A stretch of DNA of 64,000 nucleotides from Leclercia sp. AS011 (GCF_037152535.1 NZ_JBBCMA010000001.1:1054001-1118000); one strand, 5' to 3'; numbered from the stretch's first letter, positions 51,811 to 61,468 are shown. Numbers and translations: made by a program. The notes: generated by a model from the letters alone, not told the origin.

Positions 51811-52054
51811 GCACAACCTCAAGGTAAAACGGTGTGGCTGTTATGGTAAAGGGAAGGGAAATGCAGTATCAGAGACAGAAAAGGGGAATTTAGCTATAAC
51901 AGTTTGATGAAATAAGATGAAATAACCCTCCTGTTATGGTCTTGAAGCGAAGCCTTAAGGATTTCTTAATCTTAATGAGACCCATGGTTTCGATTCAGGA
52001 TTTTTATGGAAGTAAAATCGCAATCCACCGCATTTCTTACCAATATTAAAAAAC

Positions 52055-52073
52055 GGTAATCATATTCATTATC
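52055..52073 (+). promoter_or_regulatory. Fur box upstream of the iron transporter
   Basis: GGTAATCATATTCATTATC matches the 19-bp Fur consensus (GATAATGATAATCATTATC) at about 15 of 19 positions when read on the minus strand. It lies 78 bases before the iron-binding protein gene. The 340-base gap 51811-52150 holds this site, the divergent oxidase promoter and no gene. Confidence 0.8.
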
Positions 52074-52150
52074 ATTTCCATGCCGTTGTGATTTAATCCG
52101 CCCGCTGTCCACTCTGGTGTTATGTGCTCATTTCTGTGAAGGATTAACGT

Positions 52151-53167
52151 ATGAAATATGGCTTATCGTCTTTTTGCACGCTTGCTGTGATGATTTCCTC
52201 TGTTTTACTCACACCCATTGCCGGTGCGGCGGAGAACAACGACGGGATCGTGGTCTACAACGCCCAGCATGAAAATCTGGTCAAATCCTGGGTGGACGGT
52301 TTCACCAAAGAGACCGGCATCAAAGTGACGCTGCGTAACGGCGGCGACAGCGAACTGGGCAATGCCCTGGTGCAGGAGGGCAGCGCGTCCCCGGCCGACG
52401 TCTTCCTGACCGAAAACTCTCCGGCCATGGTACTGGTCGATAACGCCAAACTCTTTGCTCCCCTGGATAAAGCCACCCTCGACCAGGTTGCCCCGGCATA
52501 TCGCCCGGAACATGGCCGCTGGATCGGCATCGCTGCGCGCAGCACGGTGTTCGTCTATAACCCGGCAAAACTGAATGAATCCCAGCTGCCGAAGTCTCTG
52601 ATGGATCTGGCGAAGCCGGAGTGGAAAGGGCGCTGGGCGGCCTCCCCATCCGGGGCCGATTTCCAGGCGATCGTCAGCGCAGTACTGGCCCTGAAAGGCG
52701 AGCCGGCCACGCTGGCGTGGCTGAAAGGGATGAAAACCAACTTCGTGGCCTATAAAGGCAACAGCACGGTAATGAAAGCGGTCAACGCCGGTCAGATTGA
52801 TGGTGGAGTGATCTATCACTACTACCGTTTTGTTGACCAGGCCAAAACCGGTGAAAACAGCAAAAATACCCAGCTGCACTACTTCAAACACCAGGATCCA
52901 GGCGCTTTTGTCAGCATCTCAGGGGGCGGCGTGCTGGCCTCCAGCAAGCATCAGCAGCAGGCTCAGGCCTTCGTGAAGTGGATCACCGGCAAAGCGGGTC
53001 AGGAGAGTCTGCGTACCAACGATGCCTTTGAATACGCGGTTGGCGTCAATGCCGAATCTAACCCGAAACTGGTACCGCTGAAGGATCTGGACGCGCCGAA
53101 GGTGGAGCCTTCCACGCTCAACAATAAAAAAGTCATCGACCTGATGACCCAGGCCGGTCTTCTTTAA
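52151..53167 (+). CDS. periplasmic ferric-iron-binding protein (SfuA/FbpA-like)
   Basis: A 338-residue binding protein of the FbpA class. The Sec signal ends PIAGAAENN (cleavage near 27). The mature part begins GIVVYNAQHENLVKSWVDGF, where the QHE histidine region binds iron, and GGVIYHYYRFVDQA holds the tandem tyrosines that clasp Fe3+. First gene of an sfuABC-like operon with a Fur box upstream, so it is iron-repressed. It resembles the Serratia Sfu system. Confidence 0.93.
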   Translation: MKYGLSSFCTLAVMISSVLLTPIAGAAENNDGIVVYNAQHENLVKSWVDGFTKETGIKVTLRNGGDSELGNALVQEGSASPADVFLTENSPAMVLVDNAKLFAPLDKATLDQVAPAYRPEHGRWIGIAARSTVFVYNPAKLNESQLPKSLMDLAKPEWKGRWAASPSGADFQAIVSAVLALKGEPATLAWLKGMKTNFVAYKGNSTVMKAVNAGQIDGGVIYHYYRFVDQAKTGENSKNTQLHYFKHQDPGAFVSISGGGVLASSKHQQQAQAFVKWITGKAGQESLRTNDAFEYAVGVNAESNPKLVPLKDLDAPKVEPSTLNNKKVIDLMTQAGLL

Positions 53168-53189
53168 TTAATGCAGTGGTGAGTGCCTG

Positions 53190-54764
53190 ATGTCAGTTGT
53201 CAATATTACCCGCACGCCGGACATCCGGCGGCGTGAGGTACAACGCCGCCCGGCGTTGATGATGATTATGTTCGCGATACTGTTCTCCCTGTTATCGCTG
53301 ATCCCCCCGGCCTTTGTGGTGGTCATTGGTTTTGATACCGGCTGGGAGACGGTCAAGGCACTCATATTCCGCCCGCGTGTGGCTGAGCTGCTCAGCAACA
53401 CGCTGCTGCTGGTGATTATTGCGGTCCCCCTCTGCGTGCTGGTGGGGGTCATGCTCGCCTGGCTTACCGAACGCACGACGCTGGCCGGACGACGCATCTG
53501 GTCGATGCTGGCCGTCGCACCGCTGGCGATCCCCGCCTTTGTCCAGAGCTATGCCTGGGTCAGCGCGGTGCCGTCTCTGCACGGCCTGGGTGCCGGGGTG
53601 TTTCTCTCGGTACTGGCCTACTACCCCTTTATTTATCTTCCCGTCGCGGCGGTGTTGCGCCGCCTCGATCCGACGCTGGAAGATGTCGCCGCCTCGTTAG
53701 GCACCCCGCCGTGGGCGGTCTTTTTCCGTATTGTGATGCCGCAGCTCAGGCTGGCGGTCTGGGGCGGGGCTCTGCTGGTGACGCTGCACCTGCTGGCGGA
53801 GTACGGTCTCTATGCGATGATCCGTTTTGATACCTTTACCACCGCCATTTACGATCAGTTCCAGTCCACCTTCAGCGGCCCGGCGGCCAATATGCTGGCA
53901 GGGGTGCTGGCGCTGTGCTGTCTGCTGTTCCTCACGCTGGAAGGGACGACCCGCGGCAAAGCGCGTTACGCGAGGGTCGGCTCAGGCGCGCCGCGCGAGC
54001 AGCATCGTCTGCCGCTGAATCTGCCTCTGAGTCTGGTCAGCCAGCTGTTCTCCCTGGCGGTGATTGGGCTGGCCTTAGTGGTGCCGCTGGCGATACTGGG
54101 GCGCTGGCTGTGGCTGGGCGGTATCGGGAACTGGAATCAGGCCGATCTCTGGCTCTCCCTGCGCCAGACGGTGGTGCTGGCCTCCGGCGGGGCCCTGCTG
54201 ATCATGCTGGCCGGGATCCCGATCACCTGGCTGACGGTGCGTCATCCGCGCCCGCTGTTCCGGATGCTGGAAGCGTGCAACTACTTCACCAGTTCGCTGC
54301 CGGGGATCGTAGTCGCCCTGGCGCTGGTGACGGTCACTATCCATTATTTCCGTCCTCTCTATCAGACGGAGATCACCCTGTTTCTGGCCTACCTGCTGAT
54401 GTTTCTCCCCCGCGGGCTGGTGAACCTGCGCGCCGGGATTGCCCAGGCACCGCTGGAGCTGGAGAACGTCGCCCGCAGTTTAGGCAAAACCCAGGCCAGC
54501 GCCATCTGGGGGATCACCATGCGACTCGCCGCCCCGGGCGCGGCAGCGGGTGGGGCCCTGGTGTTCCTCGGGATCACTAACGAACTCACCGCCACGCTGC
54601 TGCTCTCTCCTCTGGGGACACGCACCCTTTCCACCGGTTTCTGGGCGCTGACCAGTGAGATCGATTATGTCGCCGCAGCGCCTTATGCTCTGTTGATGGT
54701 GCTGATCTCGCTGCCGCTGACCGGAATATTGTATGTACAGTCGCAAAAATTAGCGGGCCTGTAA
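53190..54764 (+). CDS. iron ABC transporter permease (SfuB/FbpB-like)
   Basis: A 524-residue fused permease with two homologous halves and about twelve membrane segments. Each half carries an EAA-type loop ([20 protein letters not shown] and [20 protein letters not shown]) that contacts the ATPase. It lies between the binding protein (22-base gap) and the ATPase (1-base gap), so one operon. Confidence 0.93.
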   Translation: MSVVNITRTPDIRRREVQRRPALMMIMFAILFSLLSLIPPAFVVVIGFDTGWETVKALIFRPRVAELLSNTLLLVIIAVPLCVLVGVMLAWLTERTTLAGRRIWSMLAVAPLAIPAFVQSYAWVSAVPSLHGLGAGVFLSVLAYYPFIYLPVAAVLRRLDPTLEDVAASLGTPPWAVFFRIVMPQLRLAVWGGALLVTLHLLAEYGLYAMIRFDTFTTAIYDQFQSTFSGPAANMLAGVLALCCLLFLTLEGTTRGKARYARVGSGAPREQHRLPLNLPLSLVSQLFSLAVIGLALVVPLAILGRWLWLGGIGNWNQADLWLSLRQTVVLASGGALLIMLAGIPITWLTVRHPRPLFRMLEACNYFTSSLPGIVVALALVTVTIHYFRPLYQTEITLFLAYLLMFLPRGLVNLRAGIAQAPLELENVARSLGKTQASAIWGITMRLAAPGAAAGGALVFLGITNELTATLLLSPLGTRTLSTGFWALTSEIDYVAAAPYALLMVLISLPLTGILYVQSQKLAGL

Positions 54765-54765
54765 G

Positions 54766-55803
54766 ATGATTGAATTAGCGAACATTTCCAAAAAATTTGG
54801 CCAGACCCCGGTACTGGAAGGGCTGGATCTGACGGTGATGCCGTCATCCCGGACGGTGATTGTCGGCCCCTCCGGCTCGGGCAAAACCACGCTGCTGCGT
54901 ATTCTTGCCGGGTTTGAATCACCGGACAGCGGCCACATTGTGCTTAACGGTAAAACGCTGTTTGATGAGCACACGTTTATTCCGGCGCATCAGCGCGGGA
55001 TCGGCTTTGTGCCGCAGGAAGGGGGGCTTTTTCCGCACATGAAAGTGGGGGATAACATTGCCTACGGCCTGAAGGGATCGCGGCAGGAAAACCGCCGTCG
55101 CGTAGCGGAGCTGATGGATCTGGTTTCGCTCAGCTATGACCTGGCGGATCACTGGCCGCATGAGATCTCCGGCGGGCAGCAGCAGCGTGTGGCGCTGGCG
55201 CGCGCGCTGGCTCAGGAGCCGGTTCTGATGCTGCTCGATGAACCCTTCTCGGCGCTGGATACCGGTCTACGCGCCGCCACCCGCAAAGCCACGGCGGACC
55301 TGCTGGATCACGCCGGGGTAGCGTCGATTCTGGTGACCCACGACCAGCAGGAGGCGCTCTCCTTCGCCAGCCAGATCGCGGTGATTCGTGAGGGGCGTTT
55401 CGCCCAGGTCGGGTCGCCGGTTGAGGTTTACTCCCATCCGGTGGATGAGGCCACGGCGCTGTTCCTCGGCGATGCGCTGATTTTCAGGGCTCAGGTGAGC
55501 GGCGGGGTGGCAAGCTGCCCTCTGGGTAACATCCTGGTGGATAACCCGCTGGCCAGCGGAGAGAAGCGCATCATGCTGCGGCCTGAACAGGTACAGATTA
55601 CGCCTCTGGCAGCAGGCAGCGACCCTGCACAGGTGGTGATTATTACCGGGGTGGATTTCACTGGCTATCTCTCGACCCTAATGCTCTCCTCGCCGGGCTG
55701 GCCCGGGGCGCTACAGGTGAAAACGGTCAGCCAGCAAAACTGGCAGGTCAATATGCCGGTGCAGCTGGCGATTAACGGGCAGGCCTGTGTGTTAGCGGGG
55801 TAA
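54766..55803 (+). CDS. iron ABC transporter ATPase (SfuC/FbpC-like)
   Basis: A 345-residue ABC ATPase: Walker A GPSGSGKTT (about 32-40), signature ISGGQQQRVALARAL, Walker B VLMLLDEPFSALD, and switch His in LVTHDQQEALSFA. The last 110 residues form the TOBE-type regulatory domain usual for FbpC/MalK-type ATPases. It starts one base after the permease stop and closes the iron-uptake operon. Confidence 0.94.
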   Translation: MIELANISKKFGQTPVLEGLDLTVMPSSRTVIVGPSGSGKTTLLRILAGFESPDSGHIVLNGKTLFDEHTFIPAHQRGIGFVPQEGGLFPHMKVGDNIAYGLKGSRQENRRRVAELMDLVSLSYDLADHWPHEISGGQQQRVALARALAQEPVLMLLDEPFSALDTGLRAATRKATADLLDHAGVASILVTHDQQEALSFASQIAVIREGRFAQVGSPVEVYSHPVDEATALFLGDALIFRAQVSGGVASCPLGNILVDNPLASGEKRIMLRPEQVQITPLAAGSDPAQVVIITGVDFTGYLSTLMLSSPGWPGALQVKTVSQQNWQVNMPVQLAINGQACVLAG

Positions 55804-55828
55804 AAAAATGACGGGGCTATGGCCCCGT
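55802..55828 (-). terminator. terminator of the luciferase-like oxidoreductase gene
   Basis: ACGGGGC (55811-55817) and GCCCCGT (55822-55828) form the stem. On the minus strand the hairpin is followed by a run of seven T overlapping the end of the ATPase gene. It may also stop the iron operon. Confidence 0.8.
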
Positions 55829-55877
55829 AACATCAGGTGGGTTACAGGTTTGTTTTCAACCAACACCCATAAACGTC

Positions 55878-56903
55878 TTAGTCGCGCCAGCCCATAGCCG
55901 GAGCCACATGCTTCAGAATCGACTCAATTACATGCACGTTGTACTCCACGCCCAACTGGTTTGGCACGGTCAGTAACAGCGTATCCGCTTCGGCGATCGC
56001 TTCATCCCGTTTCAGCTGGTCGATCAGCTTGTCAGGCTCGGCGGCATAGCTGCGCCCGAAGATGGCGCGCGTTTTCTCATCCAGATAGCCCACGCTGTCG
56101 CTTTCATTACGACTGGCACCGAAGTACATCCGATCCCGATCGTCCATCAGGGCAAAAATGCTGCGACTGACCGAGACGCGCGGCGTGCGGGTATGTCCCG
56201 CTTCGGCCCAGGCTTCGCGGTAGGCACGGATCTGTTTTGCCTGCTGGATGTGGAACGGCTCGCCGGTTTCGTCGTCCTTCAGGGTGGAGCTTTGCAGGTT
56301 CATCCCCAGCTTCGCGGCCCACACGGCGGTAGCGTTCGAACCTGCACCCCACCAGATGCGGTCCCGCAGCCCTTCGGCGTGCGGTTCAACGCGCAGCAGT
56401 CCCGGCGGGTTAGGGAACATCGGCTGCGGGTTGGGTTTGGCAAAACCTTCGCCGCGCAGGACGTCCAGCAGCACTTCGGTGTGGCGGCGCGCCATATCCG
56501 ATTCGTTTTCACCCTCGCCAGGCACATACCCAAAGTAGCGCCAGCCGTCGATCACCTGTTCCGGCGAGCCGCGGCTGATGCCCAGCTGCAAACGTCCACC
56601 GGAAATTAAATCGGCTGAACCGGCATCTTCCGCCATATAGAGCGGGTTTTCATAGCGCATATCGATAACGCCGGTGCCGATCTCAATCTTGCTGGTTTTG
56701 GCCCCAATCGCTGCCAGCAGCGGGAAGGGGGAGGCGAGCTGGCGGGCAAAATGGTGCACGCGGAAGTAGGCCCCGTCTGCGCCCAGCTCTTCGGCGGCCA
56801 CCGCCAGATCGATGGATTGCAGCAGGGCGTCCGCGGCGGTGCGGGTGCCGGACTGCGGCGACGGGGTCCAGTGACCAAATGATAAAAATCCGATCTTTTT
56901 CAT
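55878..56903 (-). CDS. luciferase-like (LLM) flavin-dependent oxidoreductase
   Basis: A 341-residue TIM-barrel protein of the bacterial-luciferase-like monooxygenase family, F420/FMN group. Begins MKKIGFLSFGHWTPSPQSGT; core motifs are AEELGADGAYFRVHHFARQ, KIEIGTGVIDMRYENPLYMA and GRLQLGISRGSPEQVIDG. The substrate is unknown; related enteric proteins are simply called LLM oxidoreductases. Monocistronic, with a terminator after it and a long non-coding region before it. Confidence 0.88.
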   Translation of the reverse strand: MKKIGFLSFGHWTPSPQSGTRTAADALLQSIDLAVAAEELGADGAYFRVHHFARQLASPFPLLAAIGAKTSKIEIGTGVIDMRYENPLYMAEDAGSADLISGGRLQLGISRGSPEQVIDGWRYFGYVPGEGENESDMARRHTEVLLDVLRGEGFAKPNPQPMFPNPPGLLRVEPHAEGLRDRIWWGAGSNATAVWAAKLGMNLQSSTLKDDETGEPFHIQQAKQIRAYREAWAEAGHTRTPRVSVSRSIFALMDDRDRMYFGASRNESDSVGYLDEKTRAIFGRSYAAEPDKLIDQLKRDEAIAEADTLLLTVPNQLGVEYNVHVIESILKHVAPAMGWRD

Positions 56904-57276
56904 GGCGGGATTTCCTGGTTAAAGAGAGGAGGCATAACCTCTACTTTACGGATTCACAGCCGGGAATAAATGCCCTTTCTTTCACAGAAGTGGTCAAAAA
57001 TTTTGAACGAATACAGAGGCTCTGCGTAACCAGTGTAATTTTACGGTTAAAATCACTTGCATCCTGTTCGAAGCCGTGCGTTAATGATCTATCGGTTTGA
57101 ATCCAAAAAATATCCGTCGCAGTCCCTTAAAGCATCTCTCAACACGTTGTGCCTCTCCGCAGCCTCTCTTGGGTTTTATCTTTACGCTCTGAACGCTCTG
57201 ATTAGTTTTGTCTCAGACCTCTAATGCCTCAAAGGCCCAATTTAGTATTTAACGTTTTTACGTTCAGGAGATTTAC
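56904..57276. other. 373-base non-coding interval before ymcF
   Basis: No gene is supported here. The left part must carry the LLM promoter. The right part (about 57100-57276) is the ymcF leader, rich in CTCT motifs; cold-shock genes often have long leaders, so this may be a 5' UTR. I found no exact cold-box sequence. Confidence 0.5.
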
Positions 57277-57465
57277 ATGAGTTCTACTATCCATTTTCGT
57301 TGCCCGTGCTGTCATGGTTCGCAGTTCCGTACTTCCATTTTCGACGTGTCTGAAAAAAATCCACACGGCGCGAAGTGCATTTTCTGCAAATCATCGATGA
57401 TCACGCTTGACCATTTAGCGGCCTCACGCCATGCGCGCCAGGTGCCGTTTGAGTTCCGTAAGTAA
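57277..57465 (+). CDS. ymcF: YmcF/YnfQ-family cold-shock small zinc-ribbon protein
   Basis: A 62-residue protein with two zinc knuckles, FRCPCCHGSQFRTS and GAKCIFCKSSM, then a short basic tail. It is very close to E. coli YmcF and YnfQ, small proteins induced by cold shock whose function is unknown. TTCAGGAGATTTAC gives a strong ribosome site before an ATG start, in contrast to the related frame at 6163-6342, which has none. In E. coli the family members sit beside csp genes; here the neighbours are an LLM oxidoreductase and ydcR. Confidence 0.87.
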   Translation: MSSTIHFRCPCCHGSQFRTSIFDVSEKNPHGAKCIFCKSSMITLDHLAASRHARQVPFEFRK

Positions 57466-57578
57466 GCCAGTCGGGCGCCGTCACGCCTGCTGAAATTCCT
57501 CTTACAACCTATAACAGTTTATTGTTCCTGCCTTTTTTCTCCTGCTGATATACACTGTGATGCAGCAAGGAGAACCCG

Positions 57579-58997
57579 ATGAAAAAATACCAGCGCCTGG
57601 CGCAGCAAATCATTTCGCAGATCGAGCTTGGTGTCTGGCAGCCCGGCGATAAGCTGCCCTCCCTGCGTGAGCAGGTCACCAGCAGCGGAATGAGCTTTAT
57701 GACCGTCGGTCATGCGTATCAGATGCTGGAGAGCCAGGGGCGCATTGTCGCGCGTCCGCAGTCGGGCTACTACGTCGCGGCCCGTCCCACCGGGCAGCAG
57801 CCGATGCCGCCCGCGCAGGTGATGCGCGACGAAGCGGTGGATATCAACACCTATATCTTCGATGTGTTACAAGCCAGCCGCGATCCCTCGGTGGTGCCTT
57901 TTGCCTCGGCCTTTCCCGATCCGCGTCTCTTTCCCTTACAGCAGCTGAACCGTTCCCTGGCGAACGTCAGTAAAACCGCCACCGCCATGAGCGTGATCGA
58001 AAACCTGCCTCCAGGCAACGTCGATCTGCGCCACGCCATCGCCCGCCGCTATGCCCAGCAGGGGATGAACATCTCCCCGGATGAAATTGTCATTACCGCC
58101 GGAGCCCTGGAAGCGCTGAATCTCAGCCTGCAGGCGGTCACCGAACCGGGCGACTGGGTGATCGTGGAAAACCCCTGTTTCTACGGGGCGCTTCAGGCAC
58201 TGGAACGTCTGAAGTTAAAGGCGCTGTCGGTCGCCACCGACGTGCACGAGGGGATCGATCTCAACGCTCTGGCGCAGGCGCTTAACGACTACCCGGTGAA
58301 AGCCTGCTGGCTAATGACTAACGGACAAAATCCGCTGGGCTTTACCCTCAGCGCCGACAAAAAGGCGCAGCTTATTGCCTTGCTCACCGAACATAACGTC
58401 ACATTGATCGAAGACGATGTTTACAGCGAGCTCTATTACGGGCGCGAAAAGCCGCTCCCGGCCAAAGCCTGGGATCGCAGCGACATGACGCTGCACTGCT
58501 CCTCCTTCTCCAAATGCCTGGTCGCCGGGTTCCGCATAGGCTGGGTGGCCGCCGGGAAACATGCCCGCCGCATCCAGCAGCTGCAGTTGATGAGCACCTT
58601 ATCCACCAGCTCACCGATGCAGCTGGCGCTGGTGGACTATCTCGCCACCAAACGCTACGACGCCCATCTTCGACGCCTGCGCCGCACGCTGGCGGAGCGC
58701 AAGCAGCAGGCGTGGCAGTCGCTGCTGCGCCATCTCCCTGCTGAGGTGAAAATCCACCACAGCGACAGCGGCTACTTCTTATGGCTCGAGCTGCCCGCGC
58801 CGCTGGATGCCGGGGAGCTTAGCGCCCAGGCGCTGGTGCATCACATCAGCATTGCGCCGGGCAAGATGTTCTCCACCTCCGACACCTGGACGCCGTTTTT
58901 CCGCTTTAATACCTCCTGGGCCTGGGGAGAGCGGGAGGAGCAGGCGGTGATCCAGTTAGGGCAGATAATTAGCGGAATGTTAAAAACGCAAAAATAG
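57579..58997 (+). CDS. ydcR: YdcR, MocR-type regulator with aminotransferase domain
   Basis: A 472-residue fusion of an N-terminal GntR winged helix (about 1-70, LPSLREQVTSSGMSFMTVGH) and a C-terminal class I aminotransferase fold (about 90-465) with the PLP lysine in SSFSKCLVAGFRIGWVAAG. MocR proteins use PLP-amino-acid adducts as signals and usually activate adjacent genes. Next to ydcSTUV-patD, as in E. coli, it is likely to sense a substrate of that pathway, perhaps GABA or putrescine-derived. AAGGAG precedes ATG. Confidence 0.94.
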   Translation: MKKYQRLAQQIISQIELGVWQPGDKLPSLREQVTSSGMSFMTVGHAYQMLESQGRIVARPQSGYYVAARPTGQQPMPPAQVMRDEAVDINTYIFDVLQASRDPSVVPFASAFPDPRLFPLQQLNRSLANVSKTATAMSVIENLPPGNVDLRHAIARRYAQQGMNISPDEIVITAGALEALNLSLQAVTEPGDWVIVENPCFYGALQALERLKLKALSVATDVHEGIDLNALAQALNDYPVKACWLMTNGQNPLGFTLSADKKAQLIALLTEHNVTLIEDDVYSELYYGREKPLPAKAWDRSDMTLHCSSFSKCLVAGFRIGWVAAGKHARRIQQLQLMSTLSTSSPMQLALVDYLATKRYDAHLRRLRRTLAERKQQAWQSLLRHLPAEVKIHHSDSGYFLWLELPAPLDAGELSAQALVHHISIAPGKMFSTSDTWTPFFRFNTSWAWGEREEQAVIQLGQIISGMLKTQK

Positions 58998-59041
58998 TCA
59001 TTTCTTACTATTGCTTGTCATGCCGGAATAATCATTTCTTA
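58998..59041. promoter_or_regulatory. direct repeat after ydcR
   Basis: TCATTTCTTA occurs twice in the same orientation (58998-59007 and 59032-59041), 34 bases apart. MocR regulators bind direct repeats, but here the copies lie before the ydcR terminator, so the meaning is uncertain. Confidence 0.3.
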
Positions 59042-59051
59042 TCCCGTTAAT

Positions 59052-59081
59052 AACGCCGCAATTAATATGCGGCGTTTTTTT
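59052..59081 (+). terminator. intrinsic terminator of ydcR
   Basis: AACGCCGCA and TGCGGCGTT form a 9-bp stem around ATTAATA, followed by TTTTT. Confidence 0.95.
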
Positions 59082-59133
59082 ATTATCGCTCATAGGAAAT
59101 ATGCATAACGCCTGCGCCTGCTAACCCCTTGTC

Positions 59134-59166
59134 TATAATCCAGTTACCGGGGAATGCGCCCCCGGT
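59134..59166 (+). promoter_or_regulatory. ydcS promoter -10 and leader hairpin
   Basis: CTATAATC (-10 TATAAT at 59134-59139) without a recognisable -35 fits a sigma-S-type promoter; E. coli ydcS is RpoS-dependent. A hairpin ACCGGGG/CCCCGGT (59146-59166) would lie at the very 5' end of a leader of about 145 bases. Confidence 0.5.
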
Positions 59167-59290
59167 CACAACCTGGTGAAATTTCTTCAGCCCGCCGGGT
59201 GCGCGGCAATAGCGCGGTCTACGTTTAATTCAGGAGATATTCTTACCGGCACGGCTGCCTTCTGATTTCATTTCGACAGGAGTAATAGGT

Positions 59291-60436
59291 ATGAGCAAAA
59301 AATTTGCCCGTAGCAGCCTGTGCGCGCTCGGCATGACCGTTTTAACTGCGCAGGCGGCAGAGCCGCCAAAAGAGATCGGTCAGGGTGAAGGGCGACTGGA
59401 TATCATTGCCTGGCCGGGCTATATCGAACGCGGCGAGACCGATAAAGCTTACGACTGGGTCACCGCCTTTGAAAAAGAGACCGGCTGTAAAGTGAACGTC
59501 AAAACCGCCGCCACCTCCGACGAGATGGTCAGCCTGATGGCGAAGGGCGGTTACGACCTGGTGACCGCCTCCGGCGACGCCTCCCTGCGCCTGATCATGG
59601 GCAAACGCGTTCAGCCGGTTAATCCCGATCTGATCCCCAACTGGAAAACCCTCGACCCGCGCATCGTCAAAGGGGAGTGGTTTAACGTCGACGGTAAGGC
59701 CTACGGCACGCCCTATCAGTGGGGGCCAAACCTGCTGATGTACAACACCAAAACCTTCCCGACGCCGCCTGATACCTGGGGCGTGGTGTTTAAAGAACAA
59801 AACCTCCCGGACGGCAAAACCAACAAAGGCCGGGTTCAGGCCTATGATGGCCCGATCTATATTGCCGATGCGGCGCTCTACGTTAAAGCCACCCAGCCGG
59901 AGCTGGGGATCACCGACCCCTATCAGCTGACCGAGCCGCAGTATGCGGCAGTCCTGAAAGTGCTGAAAGATCAGCACGCGCTGATCCATCGCTACTGGCA
60001 CGACACCACCGTCCAGATGAGTGATTTCAAAAACGAAGGGGTGGTCGCCTCCAGCGCCTGGCCGTATCAGGCCAACGCCCTGAAAGCCGAGAATCAGCCG
60101 ATTGGCACCGTCTTCCCGAAAGAGGGGGTAACAGGCTGGGCGGACACCACCATGCTGCACGCCGATGCCAAACACCCGATGTGCGCCTACAAGTGGATGA
60201 ACTGGTCGCTGACGCCGAAAGTGCAGGGCGATCTGGCGGCGTGGTTCGGTTCATTGCCGGTGGTGACGGAAGGCTGTAAAGCCAGCACCCTGCTGGGCGA
60301 CAAAGGCTGTGAAACTAACGGCTACACCTATTTCGACAAGATCATGTTCTGGAAAACGCCTGTCGCCAACGGCGGCAAGTTTGTGCCATACAGCCGCTGG
60401 GTGCAGGACTACATCGCCATCATGGGTGGTCGTTAA
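59291..60436 (+). CDS. ydcS: YdcS, periplasmic binding protein of the putrescine-type ABC importer
   Basis: A 381-residue family 1 (PotD-like) binding protein. Signal peptide with cleavage at QAAEPP (about 23); the mature protein begins LDIIAWPGYIERGETDKAYD. Four Cys residues later in the sequence may form disulfides. In E. coli YdcS is RpoS-induced, belongs to a predicted putrescine/spermidine importer, and has also been reported to have polyhydroxybutyrate synthase activity. GACAGGAGTAATAGGT precedes ATG. First gene of ydcSTUV-patD. Confidence 0.94.
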   Translation: MSKKFARSSLCALGMTVLTAQAAEPPKEIGQGEGRLDIIAWPGYIERGETDKAYDWVTAFEKETGCKVNVKTAATSDEMVSLMAKGGYDLVTASGDASLRLIMGKRVQPVNPDLIPNWKTLDPRIVKGEWFNVDGKAYGTPYQWGPNLLMYNTKTFPTPPDTWGVVFKEQNLPDGKTNKGRVQAYDGPIYIADAALYVKATQPELGITDPYQLTEPQYAAVLKVLKDQHALIHRYWHDTTVQMSDFKNEGVVASSAWPYQANALKAENQPIGTVFPKEGVTGWADTTMLHADAKHPMCAYKWMNWSLTPKVQGDLAAWFGSLPVVTEGCKASTLLGDKGCETNGYTYFDKIMFWKTPVANGGKFVPYSRWVQDYIAIMGGR

Positions 60437-60453
60437 GCGCCAGGGAGCGGACT

Positions 60454-61467
60454 ATGACGTACGCAGTAGAGTTTAACGATGTCTCACGCCTGTATGGCGA
60501 CGTGCGTGCGGTGGACGGGGTAACGATTCGGATCCGTGACGGTGAGTTTTTCTCGATGCTGGGGCCTTCGGGCTCCGGCAAAACCACCTGCCTGCGCCTG
60601 ATTGCCGGTTTCGAACAGCTGAGCGGTGGCACCCTCTCGATCTTTGGTAAAGACGCCAGCGAACTTCCGCCCTGGGAGCGCGACGTCAATACCGTGTTTC
60701 AGGACTACGCCCTGTTTCCCCATATGTCGATCCTCGAGAACGTGGCCTACGGGCTGATGGTGAAAGGGATCAACAAATCCACCCGTCAGGCCCAGGCGCG
60801 GGAGGCGCTGGAGAAGGTCGGTCTCGGCTTCGCGGAAAGCCGCAAACCCTCCCAGCTCTCCGGCGGCCAGCGTCAGCGGGTGGCGATTGCCCGGGCGCTG
60901 GTCAATCAGCCCCGGGTGCTGCTGCTGGATGAACCTCTCGGGGCGCTGGATCTGAAACTGCGCGAGCAGATGCAGTTTGAACTGAAAAAACTGCAGCAGG
61001 AGCTGGGCATCACCTTTATTTTCGTCACCCACGATCAGGGCGAAGCGCTGTCGATGTCGGATCGGGTGGCGGTGTTTAACAACGGGCGGATCGAGCAGGT
61101 GGATACCCCGCGCGAGCTCTATCTGCGTCCGCGCACGCCATTTGTCGCCAGCTTCGTCGGCACCTCTAACGTCTTCACCGACGCCCTGGCGCAGCGCGTC
61201 TGCGGCCTGACGGGAAGCTACTCCCTGCGCCCGGAACATATCCGCCTCGACGGCGAGGGCGACATTCAGGTTCAGGGCCGGGTGCAGGCCGTGCAGTTCC
61301 AGGGGGCGGCGACCCGTTTCGAGCTGCGGCTTGACGGGGGCGAAAAGCTGCTGGTGAGCCAGGCGAACCTCGCAGGCGGCGGGCTGGTTGCAGGTGTCGA
61401 GCCCGGGCAGATAGTGACCGCTTCGTGGGCGCGGGATGCCATGGTGCCGCTGCATGAGGAGGGGTGA
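60454..61467 (+). CDS. ydcT: YdcT, ATPase of the YdcSTUV importer
   Basis: A 337-residue ABC ATPase: Walker A GPSGSGKTT, signature LSGGQRQRVAIARAL, Walker B VLLLDEPLGALD, H-loop FVTHDQGEALSMS, then a TOBE domain (about 250-337). The layout is that of PotA-type polyamine importers. It lies 17 bases after ydcS and 1 base before ydcU. Confidence 0.95.
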   Translation: MTYAVEFNDVSRLYGDVRAVDGVTIRIRDGEFFSMLGPSGSGKTTCLRLIAGFEQLSGGTLSIFGKDASELPPWERDVNTVFQDYALFPHMSILENVAYGLMVKGINKSTRQAQAREALEKVGLGFAESRKPSQLSGGQRQRVAIARALVNQPRVLLLDEPLGALDLKLREQMQFELKKLQQELGITFIFVTHDQGEALSMSDRVAVFNNGRIEQVDTPRELYLRPRTPFVASFVGTSNVFTDALAQRVCGLTGSYSLRPEHIRLDGEGDIQVQGRVQAVQFQGAATRFELRLDGGEKLLVSQANLAGGGLVAGVEPGQIVTASWARDAMVPLHEEG

Positions 61468-61468
61468 T

